Notes: generated from the sequence alone by a model not told the origin. DNA of 64,000 bases from Levilactobacillus lindianensis (GCF_003946095.1 NZ_RHOD01000004.1:62001-126000); one strand, 5' to 3'; counted from the stretch's first letter, positions 1 to 11,071 are shown. Numbers and translations: made by a program.

Positions 1-42
1 GTGAATTGCGACATCGCGCCATTTACAGGCTAAACCTGAATA

Positions 43-71
43 AGTCTACCATAATTCTTACGATGACGCAA
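43..71 (-). promoter_or_regulatory. Putative promoter downstream of adk (probably for infA)
   Basis: On the minus strand a TTGCGT box (66-71) and a TAGACT box (43-48) are separated by 17 nt. It lies just after the adk stop and points out of the window. In lactobacilli the next gene is normally infA, so this is probably a separate promoter for infA and the genes after it; the target gene is not visible. Confidence 0.4.
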
Positions 72-84
72 GAACTACCTCGGC

Positions 85-744
85 CTACAGGTTCTTCAAG
101 ATCTTTTCAATGTCGACGTAAACGTCATCGATATCTCGATTACCATCAACCGTAAACAAGAGGTTCTTCTTCGTGTAGTATTCAACTAAAGGCGTATTAG
201 CCTTTAAGTTAACTGCTAAACGATTCTTAACCGTTTCCGGCTTGTCGTCTTCACGTTGGTAAAAGTCATGGTGACCACAAACATCACAAGTTCCTTCAAC
301 CTTAGGGTTGTTGTAGAGCTTGTGGTAAGTCGCCCCACAATTCCGGCAAATGTAACGACCAGAGAGTCGTTCGATTAGAACATCCGGTTCGACGTGAATG
401 TTAATCACGGCGTTGATGGTCCGGTCCAGTTCTGGGCCAAAGCTATCTAAAGCTTCGGCTTGAACAATGGAACGGGGGAACCCATCCAACATGAACCCCT
501 TAGCCGTATCGGCTTCGGCCAACCGTTCCTTGACGATGCCATTAGTGACTTCGTCAGGAACCAGTTCACCTTTGTCGATGTAGGTCTTAGCGGCCAAGCC
601 CATCTTCGTTTCGTTCTTCATTGCCGCGCGGAAGATATCTCCCGTTGAGATGTGTGGCAAATGGAACTCATCGATGATCTTTTGGGCTTGTGTCCCCTTA
701 CCGGCACCCGGTAAGCCCATGAGAATTAAATTCATTGCTGTCAT
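85..744 (-). CDS. adk: Adenylate kinase
   Basis: Catalyses ATP + AMP = 2 ADP in the cytoplasm. The P-loop GLPGAGKGT is near the N-terminus, and the LID carries four cysteines (CRNC ... CDVC), the zinc finger usual in Gram-positive enzymes. The open frame has three in-frame ATGs (750, 744, 735). An AAGGAG box lies 7 nt before the ATG at 744 and only 1 nt before the first, so 744 is chosen (219 aa); 735 is the alternative and starts at MNLILMG. It follows secY in the spc operon, after a terminator-like hairpin that may lower its expression relative to secY. Confidence 0.97.
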   Translation of the reverse strand: MTAMNLILMGLPGAGKGTQAQKIIDEFHLPHISTGDIFRAAMKNETKMGLAAKTYIDKGELVPDEVTNGIVKERLAEADTAKGFMLDGFPRSIVQAEALDSFGPELDRTINAVINIHVEPDVLIERLSGRYICRNCGATYHKLYNNPKVEGTCDVCGHHDFYQREDDKPETVKNRLAVNLKANTPLVEYYTKKNLLFTVDGNRDIDDVYVDIEKILKNL

Positions 745-777
745 GTTCATGCTCCTTACTTCGAAATTATTCGCCTT

Positions 778-818
778 AAAAACACAAGCAGGTGTGCTAA
801 GAGATCAACACACCCGCT
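778..818 (-). terminator. Terminator-like hairpin between secY and adk
   Basis: On the minus strand, arms 809-818 and 787-796 form a 10-bp stem with one G-U pair around a 12-nt loop, followed shortly by TGTGTTTTT (T tract 778-782). It may be a partial terminator that reduces read-through from secY into adk. Confidence 0.6.
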
Positions 819-827
819 GGAAACTCA

Positions 828-2138
828 TTAAGCTGGTTCTGGATCTTGGATAAAGCCAACGTATTCGCGCTTCATCATCAATCCGTCAACTTGGCGCATG
901 GTTTCAATGGCAACCCCAACCACGATTAAGAGGCTGGTACCACCCAAACCAATTGACTCATCTAAGTCCCAAAGGTTTTGGGCTAATAACGGAATTAAGG
1001 AAATGAATCCAAGGAACAAGGCCCCAACAGTGCTGAGACGCATAAGTAAGTTGGAAACATATGACTGCGTTTCATGTCCTGGCCAAACGCCTGGAATGTA
1101 GCTCCCCTGCTTCTGCAGGTTCTCAGCTAACTTTTCAGGGTTAACCTGAACAAACGCATAGAAGAACGTGAACACAACGATCAGAACGGTGTACAAAATG
1201 GCACCATCCAAGGTTTGCATGTTGAAGATGTTCGACAGTGTTTGATACCAGCCATCACTGGAGTGCGTGTTTTGGAACGCCATCAAAATAGTTTGAGGCG
1301 TAGCAATAAACGAACTAGCAAAGATAACTGGGATAACACCAGCAACGTTAACCTTCAATGGAAGGTAGCTACTATCTGGCGAACCAGATACCCGCCGCGT
1401 GTACTGCATTGGTACTCGACGTTCCGCCTGTTGAACCCACGTTGTAAACGTAACGATCATCAGAACTAAAACAATCAAGCCCAGGATAAACAGAACACTC
1501 TTCCACATGTCACCACTGGCAATGTCGACAAAATAAGTTTTGTAAAGTTTGTAGACGGAGTTAGGGGTCCGAGCAATGATACCCGCAAAGATAATCATTG
1601 AGATCCCATTACCTAACCCACGGTCGGTAATCATGTCACCCATCCAGGTGGTCAACATCGTCCCACCGGTCAGGATTAACCCAATCGACAGGTACGTTGT
1701 GACACTCGGGTTCTGGACCAGCTTCAGTGAACTTAAAGCACTGAAACCAGCCGTGATCCCGATAGACTGAACGAAAGCGAGAAAAATCGCCAAATATCGT
1801 GTGGCTTGGTTTAACTTCCGACGACCAACATCACCCTGCTTACTCCATTCAACGAAGCGCGGTACGATGTCCATTTGTAACAATTGAATAACGATTTGTG
1901 CCGTGATGTAAGGTGAGACCCCCATCGCAAAGATGGAGTAGTTACTCAACCCACCACCACTAAAAGTATCTAGAATACTAACCAACCCAGAAGACGCGAC
2001 GCTTTGAAGTGCCTTCGCGTTAATGCCGGGGACAGTAATGTAGGTACCCAACCGAAAGACAATCAAAACCAGAAGAGTAAAGAGAATCTTATTACGAATG
2101 TCTTTAATCTTAAAGGCGTTTTTCAAGCTTGATAGCAT
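828..2138 (-). CDS. secY: Protein translocase subunit SecY
   Basis: 436-aa polytopic membrane protein, the channel-forming subunit of the SecYEG translocon. It starts [20 protein letters not shown], typical of Gram-positive SecY, and shows the expected hydrophobic segments, the GINAKAL plug region and a QQAERRVP stretch in the cytosolic loop. Its ATG overlaps the rplO stop by one base (TAATG), indicating translational coupling with L15. It is the last membrane component of the spc operon before adk. Confidence 0.98.
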   Translation of the reverse strand: MLSSLKNAFKIKDIRNKILFTLLVLIVFRLGTYITVPGINAKALQSVASSGLVSILDTFSGGGLSNYSIFAMGVSPYITAQIVIQLLQMDIVPRFVEWSKQGDVGRRKLNQATRYLAIFLAFVQSIGITAGFSALSSLKLVQNPSVTTYLSIGLILTGGTMLTTWMGDMITDRGLGNGISMIIFAGIIARTPNSVYKLYKTYFVDIASGDMWKSVLFILGLIVLVLMIVTFTTWVQQAERRVPMQYTRRVSGSPDSSYLPLKVNVAGVIPVIFASSFIATPQTILMAFQNTHSSDGWYQTLSNIFNMQTLDGAILYTVLIVVFTFFYAFVQVNPEKLAENLQKQGSYIPGVWPGHETQSYVSNLLMRLSTVGALFLGFISLIPLLAQNLWDLDESIGLGGTSLLIVVGVAIETMRQVDGLMMKREYVGFIQDPEPA

Positions 2139-2572
2139 TAGATCACCTCAGTCTTACCACCAGCAGCTTCGATAGCTTGTACAGCTGACTTGGAGAACTT
2201 AGCGGCCTTTACCGTCAACTTCTTCGTCAATTCACCGTTACCCAAAATCTTGATACCGGCCTTTTCGTTTTTCACGATACCAGCCTCAACCAAGTTAACT
2301 GGGGTTACTTCGGCGCCGTCTTCGAAGACGTTCAAAGCGGATAAGTTTACGACAGCAAATTCCTTACGGCTAATGTTGGTAAACCCACGCTTTGGAATCC
2401 GACGGTACAGAGGCATTTGGCCCCCTTCAAAACCCAAACGAGTCTTGCTACGAGCCTTCTGACCCTTTTGGCCACGACCTGAGGTCTTACCATTACCAGA
2501 AGAATCACCACGGCCAACTCGGTTACGAACCTTCCGTGAGCCTTCAGCAGGTTTTAATTCATTCAACTTCAT
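2138..2572 (-). CDS. rplO: 50S ribosomal protein L15
   Basis: 144 aa, beginning [14 protein letters not shown] and containing the glycine-rich [12 protein letters not shown] segment of L15. The frame extends upstream to a GTG that lies inside the Shine-Dalgarno sequence, so the ATG at 2572, 11 nt after AGGAGG, is taken as the start. L15 is a late-assembling large-subunit protein. It sits between rpmD and secY and shares one base with secY. Confidence 0.97.
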   Translation of the reverse strand: MKLNELKPAEGSRKVRNRVGRGDSSGNGKTSGRGQKGQKARSKTRLGFEGGQMPLYRRIPKRGFTNISRKEFAVVNLSALNVFEDGAEVTPVNLVEAGIVKNEKAGIKILGNGELTKKLTVKAAKFSKSAVQAIEAAGGKTEVI

Positions 2573-2607
2573 GCTATTGCGCACCTCCTTATTTAATGAT
2601 ATGAGTA

Positions 2608-2790
2608 CTACTTAACTTCTTCAACCTTAATCAAATGTGCGATTTGGAAAAGCGCACCGCGAGTTGCTTCGTTATCAGGCTGTACCACTGAGCTGTTAAC
2701 TCGGTGTAAGCCCATAGCTTCCACAATCTTCCGCTGTTTAGGGAGGCGGTGAGCGACACTATGAATTAAAGTAACTTTTAATTGAGCCAT
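2608..2790 (-). CDS. rpmD: 50S ribosomal protein L30
   Basis: 60-aa protein of the small bacterial L30 type ([20 protein letters not shown]), with the conserved [17 protein letters not shown] region. It is 14 nt downstream of rpsE and 35 nt upstream of rplO in the spc operon. Confidence 0.97.
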   Translation of the reverse strand: MAQLKVTLIHSVAHRLPKQRKIVEAMGLHRVNSSVVQPDNEATRGALFQIAHLIKVEEVK

Positions 2791-2804
2791 TTTAATACCC
2801 CTCC

Positions 2805-3308
2805 TTATTCAGCTAAGTGTTGAAGAGAGACACCACGGAGAGCGGCAACTTCTTCAGCACGCTTCAATTCAGTCAGGCCAGCAAAAGTGGCGCGAACTGC
2901 ATTGACCGGCGTGTTAGAACCTAAACGCTTTGAAGTAACGTCAGCGATACCTGCAAGTTCCATGACGGAACGAACGGCACCACCGGCCGTAACTCCAGAA
3001 CCTTCAGCGGCTGGCTTGAGCATAATCTTGCCACCACCAAATGTTCCCAGTACTTCGTGAGGAATGGTCGTTCCCACGACTGGAACTTCGATCAAGTTCT
3101 TACGAGCGGCTTCAACAGCCTTACGAATGGCTTCTGGGACTTCTTGTGCTTTACCAGTACCAAAGCCAACGTGGCCGTTCTTATCACCAACAATTACTAA
3201 AGCAGAGAACCGAAGACGACGGCCACCCTTAACAACTTTGGTAATTCGGTTGATAGCAACAACGTTGTCTTCAAGTTCTAACTTGTCGGGATCAATAAAT
3301 TTTGCCAT
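2805..3308 (-). CDS. rpsE: 30S ribosomal protein S5
   Basis: 167 aa. It has the double-stranded-RNA-binding-like N-terminal domain with [16 protein letters not shown]-type sequence (here [12 protein letters not shown]), followed by the S5 C-terminal domain ([27 protein letters not shown]). S5 contributes to decoding fidelity and helicase activity at the mRNA entry. It lies between rplR and rpmD. Confidence 0.98.
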   Translation of the reverse strand: MAKFIDPDKLELEDNVVAINRITKVVKGGRRLRFSALVIVGDKNGHVGFGTGKAQEVPEAIRKAVEAARKNLIEVPVVGTTIPHEVLGTFGGGKIMLKPAAEGSGVTAGGAVRSVMELAGIADVTSKRLGSNTPVNAVRATFAGLTELKRAEEVAALRGVSLQHLAE

Positions 3309-3330
3309 GTGTGGTTATTCCTCCTTACTG

Positions 3331-3687
3331 TTAAAATTTCAACCCGTTTTCACGAGCAGCTTCTGCTAATGCTTGTACCCGGCCATGATATAAGTATCCG
3401 CCACGGTCAAACACAACATTGCTAATCTTCTTTTCGACAGCGCGCTTAGCAACTAAAACACCGACAGCCTTAGCTTGGTCAGTCTTGTTGTCGCCAGTCA
3501 CTTCGCTATCTAACGTCGAGGCACTAACAAGCGTGACACCCGCTACGTCATCAATGACTTGAGCGTAGATGTTTTTGTTAGAGCGGAAAACGTTTAAGCG
3601 TGGGCGTTCTGCATTTCCAGAAATTTTGTTGCGGACACGCATATGACGCTTTTGACGTGTCTTGTTCTTATCTGGTTTCGTAATCAA
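3331..3687 (-). CDS. rplR: 50S ribosomal protein L18
   Basis: 118 aa if started at the TTG at 3687, which lies 8 nt after an AAAGAGG box and gives the family-typical N-terminus [15 protein letters not shown]. The longer frame begins at a GTG that overlaps the Shine-Dalgarno and is unlikely. L18 binds 5S rRNA together with L5; the C-terminal [14 protein letters not shown] region is characteristic. Confidence 0.96.
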   Translation of the reverse strand: MITKPDKNKTRQKRHMRVRNKISGNAERPRLNVFRSNKNIYAQVIDDVAGVTLVSASTLDSEVTGDNKTDQAKAVGVLVAKRAVEKKISNVVFDRGGYLYHGRVQALAEAARENGLKF

Positions 3688-3727
3688 AATAGTCACCTCT
3701 TTGTAGAATTATCAGCTTTAAGCTGCT

Positions 3728-4264
3728 TTACTTACCAGTTTTACCTTCACGAATACGAACAAATTCGTTTTCGTAACGGATACCCTTACCTTTGTAAGGT
3801 TCTGGTGAACGGACGGCACGGATTTCAGCAGCGAAGTCACCGACTTCTTGCTTACTAATGCCAGAAATGTTGATAGTGGTGTTATCAGGAACCTTAACTT
3901 CTAAAGTTTCTGGAATAGCCATTTCAACAGGGTTAGAATAACCAACGCTCAATACCAAGGTCTTACCCTTAGCCTGAACACGGTAACCAACACCGACTAA
4001 CTTCAAGGTCTTTGCGAAGCCATTGACAACACCTTCAACCATGTTGTTCAAGTTAGCTCGTTGCGTACCATGAAGGGCCCGCGTCTTGTTGTTGTTATCT
4101 GGACGGTCGAAATCAACGGCACCGTCACTGATCTTCATCGTAATGAAGTCAGAGAAAGTACGGGTTAAAGAACCTTTAGGACCTTTAACCGTAACTTGAT
4201 CGCCATCGCGCTTAACATCAACGCCAGCTGGGACTTTGACAGTTTTATAACCAATACGACTCAC
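3728..4264 (-). CDS. rplF: 50S ribosomal protein L6
   Basis: 178 aa starting [15 protein letters not shown], with the two repeated L6 domains and the C-terminal signature [15 protein letters not shown]6 lies near the sarcin-ricin loop and the factor-binding site. It is encoded between rpsH and rplR, each with its own Shine-Dalgarno. Confidence 0.98.
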   Translation of the reverse strand: MSRIGYKTVKVPAGVDVKRDGDQVTVKGPKGSLTRTFSDFITMKISDGAVDFDRPDNNNKTRALHGTQRANLNNMVEGVVNGFAKTLKLVGVGYRVQAKGKTLVLSVGYSNPVEMAIPETLEVKVPDNTTINISGISKQEVGDFAAEIRAVRSPEPYKGKGIRYENEFVRIREGKTGK

Positions 4265-4294
4265 TGTAAGGCACCTCCTATCTTCTTAAAAGTT

Positions 4295-4693
4295 TTACCA
4301 AACGTAGGCGAGAACTTCGCCACCGATTTTCTTGGCACGCGCTTCTTTATCAGTAACTACCCCTTCAGAGGTGGAGATAATAGCGATACCTAAACCGTTT
4401 AATACCTTTGGAACAGCATCGGCTTTAACGTATGAACGTAAGCCGGGCTTTGAAATACGCTTCAAACCACTGATAACACGTTGGTTGTCTTTGCCGTACT
4501 TGAGGAATACGCGGATGATACCTTGCTTGTCATCATCGATGTATTCAACGTTACGGATGAAACCTTCGCGCTTCAGGATTTCAGCGATGTCACGTTTAAT
4601 TGTTGATGCAGGTACTTCGAGTGATTCGTGGCGAACCATGTTCGCGTTACGAATCCGAGTCAAGAAGTCTGCAATAGGATCAGTCATGGACAT
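4295..4693 (-). CDS. rpsH: 30S ribosomal protein S8
   Basis: 132 aa, the usual length. It begins [19 protein letters not shown] and ends with GGEVLAYVW, the conserved S8 C-terminus. S8 binds helix 21 of 16S rRNA and, in many bacteria, represses spc operon translation; nothing in this sequence shows that directly. Confidence 0.98.
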   Translation of the reverse strand: MSMTDPIADFLTRIRNANMVRHESLEVPASTIKRDIAEILKREGFIRNVEYIDDDKQGIIRVFLKYGKDNQRVISGLKRISKPGLRSYVKADAVPKVLNGLGIAIISTSEGVVTDKEARAKKIGGEVLAYVW

Positions 4694-4726
4694 TAACGAT
4701 TTCCCTCCCTTTGTTTAAAATTCGTA

Positions 4727-4912
4727 TTACCAGCTAGCCTTCTTCATACCAGGAATTTGACCCTTGTGGGCAAGTTCGCGTAGGCATAAACGGCAAAGGT
4801 GGAATTTTTGATAAACAGAGTGTGGACGTCCACAACGTTCGCAACGAGTATATTCCTGAGTAGAGAACTTCGCAGGACGCTTGTTCTTAGCAATTTGTGA
4901 TTTCTTAGCCAA
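4727..4912 (-). CDS. rpsN: 30S ribosomal protein S14, zinc-binding type
   Basis: 61 aa with four cysteines (C24, C27, C40, C43) in the CERCGR ... CRLCLRE arrangement, so this is the short zinc-containing S14 (type Z) and not the cysteine-free paralogue induced under zinc limitation. It sits in its normal place between rplE and rpsH. Confidence 0.97.
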   Translation of the reverse strand: MAKKSQIAKNKRPAKFSTQEYTRCERCGRPHSVYQKFHLCRLCLRELAHKGQIPGMKKASW

Positions 4913-4930
4913 TTTGTGTGAACCTCCTTT

Positions 4931-5473
4931 TTAGTGTGTGAACGGCATACCGAATTGAGTCAACAATTCACGTGATTCTTCATCGGTGTTAGCCGTCGTT
5001 ACGATAACAATGTCCAAACCACGAACACGGTTAACGTTATCAAAGTTAATTTCTGGGAAGATCAATTGTTCTTTGATCCCCAAAGTGTAGTTACCACGGC
5101 CATCAAAGGCACGGGAGCTAACACCATGGAAGTCACGAACACGTGGCAATGACACGTTGATCAACTTGTCCAGGAATTCGTACATGCGGTCCCCGCGGAG
5201 GGTAACCTTAGCACCAATTGACATGCCTTCACGAAGACGGAAGGTTGCGATTGACTTCTTGGCCTTAGTAACCAATGGCTTTTGACCAGAAATCAAACCA
5301 AGCTCTTCAACGGCTTCATCAAGGTTCTTAGCGTTGGTAACGGCGTCACCAACACCCATGTTCAAAACGATCTTGTCGATCTTAGGTGTTTGCATAACAG
5401 AACTGTAGCTGAACTTTTCCACCAATGATGGGGTAATTTCATTAACGTACTTTTCTTTTAAACGAGCTGACAT
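4931..5473 (-). CDS. rplE: 50S ribosomal protein L5
   Basis: 180 aa, with [19 protein letters not shown] near the N-terminus and the [19 protein letters not shown] region typical of L5. It binds 5S rRNA and contacts the P-site tRNA. It is 25 nt downstream of rplX and has its own Shine-Dalgarno. Confidence 0.98.
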   Translation of the reverse strand: MSARLKEKYVNEITPSLVEKFSYSSVMQTPKIDKIVLNMGVGDAVTNAKNLDEAVEELGLISGQKPLVTKAKKSIATFRLREGMSIGAKVTLRGDRMYEFLDKLINVSLPRVRDFHGVSSRAFDGRGNYTLGIKEQLIFPEINFDNVNRVRGLDIVIVTTANTDEESRELLTQFGMPFTH

Positions 5474-5498
5474 GAAATTATGTTCCTCCTTTCAGTGA

Positions 5499-5810
5499 TT
5501 ATTTGTCGATGGTTTCGCCGGACTTTTTAGCGAACCGGACTTTGTGACCATCTTCAACTCGAACGCCAAGCCGGGTTGGTTCGTTGTTCGAAGGATCAAT
5601 GAGCATTACGTTGGATGCATGAATTGGTGCTTCAATATCAATGATCCCGCCTTGTGGGCTAGCTTGAGAAGCCTTTTGGTGCTTCTTGATCATATTGACG
5701 CCTTTAACGATCACGCGGTTCTTGGCGTTCAGAACCTTAGATACAGTTCCTTCTTTGCCTTTGTCTTTCCCAGCGATCACGCGGACCTTGTCACCAGTTT
5801 TAATAAGCAT
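5499..5810 (-). CDS. rplX: 50S ribosomal protein L24
   Basis: 103 aa, with an N-terminal KOW motif ([18 protein letters not shown]) that identifies L24, an assembly-initiating large-subunit protein. It lies between rplN and rplE. Confidence 0.98.
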   Translation of the reverse strand: MLIKTGDKVRVIAGKDKGKEGTVSKVLNAKNRVIVKGVNMIKKHQKASQASPQGGIIDIEAPIHASNVMLIDPSNNEPTRLGVRVEDGHKVRFAKKSGETIDK

Positions 5811-5844
5811 TCTGTGGGCACCTCCTTGTTTACACGATTCTTAA

Positions 5845-6213
5845 TTACAGTACTTCGGGTGCTAATGAGATAATCTTCATGTAGTCGTTGTCTCGTAATT
5901 CACGAGCAACTGGCCCAAAGATACGAGTCCCTTGTGGGCTCTTGTCGTCTTTAATCAGCACTGCGGCATTTTCATCAAAACTGATGTATGAACCGTCGTT
6001 ACGACGTACACGAGACTTCGTACGAACAACGACCGCCTTAACAACATCACCTTTTTTGACAACGCCACCTGGTGTTGCTTGTTTGACAGTAGCAACGATG
6101 ACATCACCGATTCCGGCGTAGCGACGTTTTGAGCCACCCAGAACCTTGATTGTCAGAATTTCACGGGCGCCAGAGTTATCGGCTACCTTTAAGCGACTTT
6201 CTTGTTGGATCAC
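5845..6213 (-). CDS. rplN: 50S ribosomal protein L14
   Basis: 122 aa, the standard length, starting [19 protein letters not shown] and carrying the internal [18 protein letters not shown] signature. L14 lies at the subunit interface and forms intersubunit bridges. It is encoded between rpsQ and rplX. Confidence 0.98.
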   Translation of the reverse strand: MIQQESRLKVADNSGAREILTIKVLGGSKRRYAGIGDVIVATVKQATPGGVVKKGDVVKAVVVRTKSRVRRNDGSYISFDENAAVLIKDDKSPQGTRIFGPVARELRDNDYMKIISLAPEVL

Positions 6214-6263
6214 GGCTAGTGTCCTCCCTTCAGTTCTAGTTCAGAATACGATAAAAACGACAC

Positions 6264-6530
6264 TTAAATGATTACTGCTTTTTCAACAATGTCGACTAAG
6301 CGGAACCGCTTGGTAGCAGACATTGGCCGCGTTTCCATGATGGTAACAATGTCGCCGGTTTGGGCTTCATTCTTTTCATCATGTGCCTTGTACTTCTTAG
6401 AGTACTTGACACGCTTACCGTATCTTGCATCCGTTTTTGTCGTTTCAACGACAACAGTGATCGTCTTGTCCATCTTGTCAGACACGACACGACCACGGTA
6501 TACCTTGCGGTGATTACGTACATCACTCAT
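6264..6530 (-). CDS. rpsQ: 30S ribosomal protein S17
   Basis: 88 aa, an OB-fold protein with the [19 protein letters not shown] start and the C-terminal [15 protein letters not shown] block of S17. It binds 16S rRNA early in assembly. It lies 25 nt downstream of rpmC. Confidence 0.98.
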   Translation of the reverse strand: MSDVRNHRKVYRGRVVSDKMDKTITVVVETTKTDARYGKRVKYSKKYKAHDEKNEAQTGDIVTIMETRPMSATKRFRLVDIVEKAVII

Positions 6531-6555
6531 GTATTGTGACCTCCTTTATCGTATT

Positions 6556-6762
6556 CTAGTTGTTCAGTTCTTGTTGGCGAAGAGCGGTCTTAAGCCGCGC
6601 AATGTTCTTACGAACTTGCTTCAACCGAGCAGTGTTTTCCAGTTGGCCAGTGGCTAATTGGAAGCGCAAGTTGAATAATTCGTCCTTATAGCTCTTTTCT
6701 TTATCGAGCATTTCGGCAGTGGTCAATTCGTTAATTTCCTTAGCCTTCATTAGATTCGCCAC
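6556..6762 (-). CDS. rpmC: 50S ribosomal protein L29
   Basis: 68-aa helical protein ([18 protein letters not shown]) located at the exit of the peptide tunnel. Its start overlaps the end of rplP by 23 nt in another frame, suggesting coupled translation. Confidence 0.97.
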   Translation of the reverse strand: MANLMKAKEINELTTAEMLDKEKSYKDELFNLRFQLATGQLENTARLKQVRKNIARLKTALRQQELNN

Positions 6763-7174
6763 CTACTTCCTCTCGGGTAATAACTTTCGTACGAACGGGA
6801 AGTTTCATAGCAGCAAGGCGTAATGCTTCGCGAGCGACTTCTTCAGAGACGCCACCGACTTCAAACATCACTTTACCACGCTTAACTGGGGCTACCCAGC
6901 CAGCTGGTGTACCTTTACCATTACCCATCCGGACCCCAACACCTTTTTCAGTGTAGGATTTGTGAGGGAAAATCTTAATCCAAACTCTCCCACCACGCTT
7001 CATGTAACGAGTGATTGCAACACGGGCTGCTTCGATTTGACGGTTAGAGATCCACTTGGAATCTAATGACTGCAAACCGTAGTCGCCGAAAGCAACACTC
7101 TTGCCACCCTTGGCTTCGCCACGTAGCTTACCACGGTGGACACGACGGAACTTTACTCGCTTAGGTACCAGCAT
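6740..7174 (-). CDS. rplP: 50S ribosomal protein L16
   Basis: 144 aa from the ATG at 7174, which gives the universal start [19 protein letters not shown] and follows a GGAGGGAAATAAC ribosome-binding region; the longer open frame runs back into rpsC and is not real. L16 lies near the A site and is important for the peptidyl transferase region. It begins only one base after the rpsC stop. Confidence 0.97.
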   Translation of the reverse strand: MLVPKRVKFRRVHRGKLRGEAKGGKSVAFGDYGLQSLDSKWISNRQIEAARVAITRYMKRGGRVWIKIFPHKSYTEKGVGVRMGNGKGTPAGWVAPVKRGKVMFEVGGVSEEVAREALRLAAMKLPVRTKVITREEVGGESNEG

Positions 7175-7175
7175 G

Positions 7176-7835
7176 TTATTTCCCTCCTTGTCCGTTAGTT
7201 TGTTTCTTTTCAGGCAAGATCTCACCACGATAGATCCAGGTCTTAACACCCAGAGAACCGTATGAAGTGTGAGCTTCTACCCAAGCATAATCGATATCAG
7301 CACGTAACGTGTGCAGAGGAACCGTACCTTCAGCGTAGCTTTCAGTACGAGACATATCAGCACCGTTCAAACGACCAGCGACTTGCGTCTTGATACCCTT
7401 GGCACCAGAGCGCATAGTCCGTTGCATCGTCCCACGCATAGCCCGACGGAAGGCAACACGGCCCTCCAATTGACGAGCGATGTTTTCGCCGACCAATTTT
7501 GCATCTAAATCTGGCTTCTTGATTTCAACAATGTTGATGTGAACCCGCTTGCCAGTTAAGTCGTTCAATTCCTTACGGAGATTTTCGACTTCAGAACCAC
7601 CCTTACCAATAACCATCCCTGGTTTGGCAGTGTGGATTGAGATGTTGACGCGGTTTGCAGCACGCTCGATCTCAACAGTTGAGACAGAGGCGTCAACGAG
7701 ACGCTTTTCAATGAATTTACGAATTGCAAGGTCTTCCTTGAGGTAAGCAGCAAAGTCTTTTTCAGCATACCACTTTGCTTCCCAGTCGCGAATAATACCG
7801 ACCCGTAATCCAGTTGGATTTACTTTTTGTCCCAC
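7176..7835 (-). CDS. rpsC: 30S ribosomal protein S3
   Basis: 219 aa, beginning [20 protein letters not shown]. It has a type II KH domain ([15 protein letters not shown]) and the C-terminal S3 domain ([17 protein letters not shown]). S3 is part of the mRNA entry helicase centre. It lies 3 nt after rplV. Confidence 0.98.
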   Translation of the reverse strand: MGQKVNPTGLRVGIIRDWEAKWYAEKDFAAYLKEDLAIRKFIEKRLVDASVSTVEIERAANRVNISIHTAKPGMVIGKGGSEVENLRKELNDLTGKRVHINIVEIKKPDLDAKLVGENIARQLEGRVAFRRAMRGTMQRTMRSGAKGIKTQVAGRLNGADMSRTESYAEGTVPLHTLRADIDYAWVEAHTSYGSLGVKTWIYRGEILPEKKQTNGQGGK

Positions 7836-7838
7836 GCG

Positions 7839-8195
7839 TTATCCCTCCTTCTTTTCAGATACAACAACCGTAATGTGACTCGTACGCTTGTTGATTGGTG
7901 AAGCAGAACCCTTAGCACGAGGACGGAACCGCTTGAGGGTTGGTCCTTCGTTAACGAAGGCTTCGCTGACAACTAGATCTTGACGATCTAAGTCAAAATT
8001 GTTTTCTGCATTAGCAATTGCAGAGTTTAAAACTTTTGCCACAACCGGTGAACCACCACGCGGTGTGAACTTTAGAATAGCTAGCGCTTCAGCTACGCTC
8101 TTGCCGCGGATAAGATCGATGACAAGGCGGAGTTTGCGAGCAGCAACTCGAACCGTTTTGGCGGTTGCTTGCGCTGATGTAACTTGTTCAGCCAT
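7839..8195 (-). CDS. rplV: 50S ribosomal protein L22
   Basis: 118 aa. Its long beta-hairpin segment ([19 protein letters not shown]) lines the peptide exit tunnel and is the site of macrolide-resistance mutations in other bacteria; no obvious alteration is seen here. It is encoded between rpsS and rpsC. Confidence 0.98.
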   Translation of the reverse strand: MAEQVTSAQATAKTVRVAARKLRLVIDLIRGKSVAEALAILKFTPRGGSPVVAKVLNSAIANAENNFDLDRQDLVVSEAFVNEGPTLKRFRPRAKGSASPINKRTSHITVVVSEKKEG

Positions 8196-8212
8196 TTAGT
8201 TAATCCTCCTTA

Positions 8213-8494
8213 TCAAAGAGTTGTTTTCTTATCGTCACTACTACCGTGACCACGGAACAATCTAGTCGGTACGAATTCACCGAGCTTGTGGCCAACCATA
8301 TCTTCTTGCACGTAAACTGGGACATGCTTCCGTCCGTCATAAACTGCAATGGTGTAACCTACGAAGCTAGGGAAAATAGTAGACCGACGTGACCAGGTCT
8401 TGATGACGGTCTTCTTGTCTTGATCCTTTTGCACATCGATTTTCTTAAGCAAATGCGCATCGGCAAAAGGTCCTTTTTTCAAACTACGACCCAT
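8213..8494 (-). CDS. rpsS: 30S ribosomal protein S19
   Basis: 93 aa, [18 protein letters not shown] start and the [18 protein letters not shown]-terminal motif of S19, a head protein contacting S13 and the A-site tRNA. It lies between rplB and rplV. Confidence 0.98.
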   Translation of the reverse strand: MGRSLKKGPFADAHLLKKIDVQKDQDKKTVIKTWSRRSTIFPSFVGYTIAVYDGRKHVPVYVQEDMVGHKLGEFVPTRLFRGHGSSDDKKTTL

Positions 8495-8572
8495 TATGAA
8501 ACCTCCTCTACTTGTGGCGCATCGTTATACACGATGATCACCAGGTCTCTTGACATCCGGATAACCGGATAA

Positions 8573-9421
8573 TTACATCTTGGAACCTTTACGACGACGG
8601 ACGATGAACTTGCTAGTCTTGTTCTTCTTCTTCCGCGTCTTCTTACCAACGGTCTTCTTACCCCATGGAGAAAGAGGAGATGGTAAACCAACAGGTGCTT
8701 TACCTTCACCACCACCATGTGGGTGATCGTTAGGGTTCATTACAGAACCACGAACATGTGGACGTTGACCAGCCCAACGATTACGGCCGGCTTTACCGAC
8801 AACAATCAATTCGTGTTCTTCGTTACCTACGGCACCGATAGTAGCACGGTTAACGTTCAAGATCATCCGAACTTCACCAGATGATAAACGAACCAGAACA
8901 TACTTGTCATCGTTGGCCTTACCTAACAATTGAGCTGAAGTCCCAGCAGAACGGACCAATTGGCCACCCTTACCAGTCTTTAATTCAATGTTGTGAATAA
9001 CAGTTCCGAATGGAATGTTCTTCAATGGTAATGCATTACCAACCTTGATATCAGCATCTGGACCTGACTGAACCTGGGCACCAACCTTTAAGCCCTTAGG
9101 TGCAATGATGTAAGACTTTACACCATCAGCATAAACTAATAAGGCAATGTTGGCAGTCCGGTTTGGGTCATATTCGATAGCCTTAACGGTTGCAGGAACA
9201 TCATCCTTCATCCGCTTGAAATCGATGATCCGGTACTGACGCTTGTTACCACCACCACGATGGCGGACAGTCATCTTACCAGCGTTGTTACGGCCGGCTG
9301 AGTGACTTTGTGAATCAAGCAATGACTTTTCAGGAGTCGTCTTAGTGATGACGTCTTTGTAAACCATGCTGGTCATGTTACGACGACCATTGCTTGTTGG
9401 TTTGTATTTCTTAATCGCCAC
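8573..9421 (-). CDS. rplB: 50S ribosomal protein L2
   Basis: 282 aa, slightly longer than the usual 276-280. It has RNA-binding and SH3-like domains and the conserved [16 protein letters not shown] loop near the peptidyl transferase centre. A 78-nt gap separates it from rpsS. Confidence 0.98.
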   Translation of the reverse strand: MAIKKYKPTSNGRRNMTSMVYKDVITKTTPEKSLLDSQSHSAGRNNAGKMTVRHRGGGNKRQYRIIDFKRMKDDVPATVKAIEYDPNRTANIALLVYADGVKSYIIAPKGLKVGAQVQSGPDADIKVGNALPLKNIPFGTVIHNIELKTGKGGQLVRSAGTSAQLLGKANDDKYVLVRLSSGEVRMILNVNRATIGAVGNEEHELIVVGKAGRNRWAGQRPHVRGSVMNPNDHPHGGGEGKAPVGLPSPLSPWGKKTVGKKTRKKKNKTSKFIVRRRKGSKM

Positions 9422-9447
9422 GTTATTTCCCTCCTATATCTGAGATT

Positions 9448-9735
9448 TTATTCTTCGTTGAATAACTTGATTTCTTTAGAGTCGGCAGATAAGCTGACAA
9501 TTGCCTTACGACGCTTCTTAGTTAAGCCTTCGTAACGACCTTGACGCTTCTTCTTACCCTTCAAGTTCATGATGTTGACCTTAACAACCTTAACGTCAAA
9601 GATGTCTTCAATGGCATGCTTGACTTGAGTCTTGGTTGCTCGTACGTCAACGTCGAACGTGTAACGCTTGTCATCCATAGTGGCCATTGATGCTTCAGTG
9701 ACAACTGGACGTAAAATAATATCGCGTGATTCCAT
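9448..9735 (-). CDS. rplW: 50S ribosomal protein L23
   Basis: 95 aa, beginning [18 protein letters not shown]23 forms part of the tunnel exit and the docking site for trigger factor and SRP. Its ATG overlaps the rplD stop by one base, a coupled arrangement. Confidence 0.98.
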   Translation of the reverse strand: MESRDIILRPVVTEASMATMDDKRYTFDVDVRATKTQVKHAIEDIFDVKVVKVNIMNLKGKKKRQGRYEGLTKKRRKAIVSLSADSKEIKLFNEE

Positions 9736-10358
9736 TATGCGAGTACCTCCTCTACTTGAGAAAGTGCTGGTTGGGTAATCACTAACTTGTCGGCATCAGC
9801 AATATCAAGGACATTCAAGCTCTTGGCAGGAATTACCTTAACATTTGCTAAGTTCCGGGCTGCTAATGCAGCCTTAACGTTGTCGTCTTCAAGGACAACC
9901 AACGTCTTAGTTGTGACGTTCAAACCAGCCAGCATATCAGCGAATTCTTTCGTCTTAGGGGCGTCGAATGATAATCCGTCAACTACGACGAAACTGTCAT
10001 CGAGAACCTTCTGGGAAAGAACGGACTTCAATGCTAAACGGCTAACCTTCTTAGGAAGGTGGTAACTGTATGAGCGAGGGGTTGGTCCAAAGACCACACC
10101 ACCACCGACCCATTGTGGTGAACGGATGGAACCTTGACGTGCACGACCAGTACCTTTTTGACGCCATGGCTTCTTACCACCACCACGAACGGCACTCCGG
10201 TTTTTAACGGCGTGAGTTCCTTGGCGCATGGATGCCCGTTGCATCAAAATCGTGTCGAACACGACGCTTTCGTTAGGTTCAATACCGAAGATGTCGGCAT
10301 TCAACGTTACGTCGCCGTTTTGGCTACCATTTTGTTTGTATAATGCTACGCTTGTCAT
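9735..10358 (-). CDS. rplD: 50S ribosomal protein L4
   Basis: 207 aa. It contains the tunnel-loop region [21 protein letters not shown]4 is an S10 operon regulator in enterobacteria; in lactobacilli this role is unproven, although the operon here does have a long leader. It is located between rplC and rplW. Confidence 0.98.
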   Translation of the reverse strand: MTSVALYKQNGSQNGDVTLNADIFGIEPNESVVFDTILMQRASMRQGTHAVKNRSAVRGGGKKPWRQKGTGRARQGSIRSPQWVGGGVVFGPTPRSYSYHLPKKVSRLALKSVLSQKVLDDSFVVVDGLSFDAPKTKEFADMLAGLNVTTKTLVVLEDDNVKAALAARNLANVKVIPAKSLNVLDIADADKLVITQPALSQVEEVLA

Positions 10359-10379
10359 TTAATTATCCTCCCTTCCTAA

Positions 10380-11030
10380 TTATTTATCTGAATGCTTTTC
10401 ACGTGGTGGGCGAACAGCACTCTTAACAGTAACGAGTGACTTGTTGGCACCTGGCACGTTACCCTTAATCAACAGAACGTTGTTTTCAACATCTGCCTTA
10501 ACGATTTCAAGGTTTAAGATAGTAACTTGCTTGTTACCCATCCGGCCTGGAAGCTTCATACCAGGGAATACCCGGTTAATGATAGCACCCAAAGAACCTG
10601 GACGACGGTGGAAACGAGAACCGTGAGCCATAGGACCACGACGTTGACCGTCTTTATGAACGTTACCTTGGTAACCATGACCTTTAGTGATACCAGTGAC
10701 ATCAACGATGTCTCCTGCTTGGAAGGTATCAACTTTAACTTCGTCTGCTACCTTGTAATCTCCCAGCTCAACATCTCTGAATTCACGAATGAAGCGCTTA
10801 GGAGTCGTGTTTGCTTTTGCTACATGACCTTGTTCGGGCTTGTTGCTGAGTACTTCACGCTTGTCTTGGTAACCAAGTTGAATGGCATCGTAACCGTCGT
10901 TTTCCATCGTCTTAACTTGCAACACTACGTTTGGGGTTGCTTCGACAACAGTAACGGGGAGTAATTCGCCAGCATCAGTGAAGACTTGCGTCATCCCGAC
11001 CTTTTTCCCTAAGATTCCTTTAGTGGTCAT
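10380..11030 (-). CDS. rplC: 50S ribosomal protein L3
   Basis: 216 aa beginning [17 protein letters not shown], with the central [18 protein letters not shown] loop that reaches the peptidyl transferase centre. It is the second gene of the S10 operon, 41 nt after rpsJ. Confidence 0.98.
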   Translation of the reverse strand: MTTKGILGKKVGMTQVFTDAGELLPVTVVEATPNVVLQVKTMENDGYDAIQLGYQDKREVLSNKPEQGHVAKANTTPKRFIREFRDVELGDYKVADEVKVDTFQAGDIVDVTGITKGHGYQGNVHKDGQRRGPMAHGSRFHRRPGSLGAIINRVFPGMKLPGRMGNKQVTILNLEIVKADVENNVLLIKGNVPGANKSLVTVKSAVRPPREKHSDK

Positions 11031-11071
11031 GAGTACACCTCCGATTATATTGTATTTAGTATTCTTGGAAA

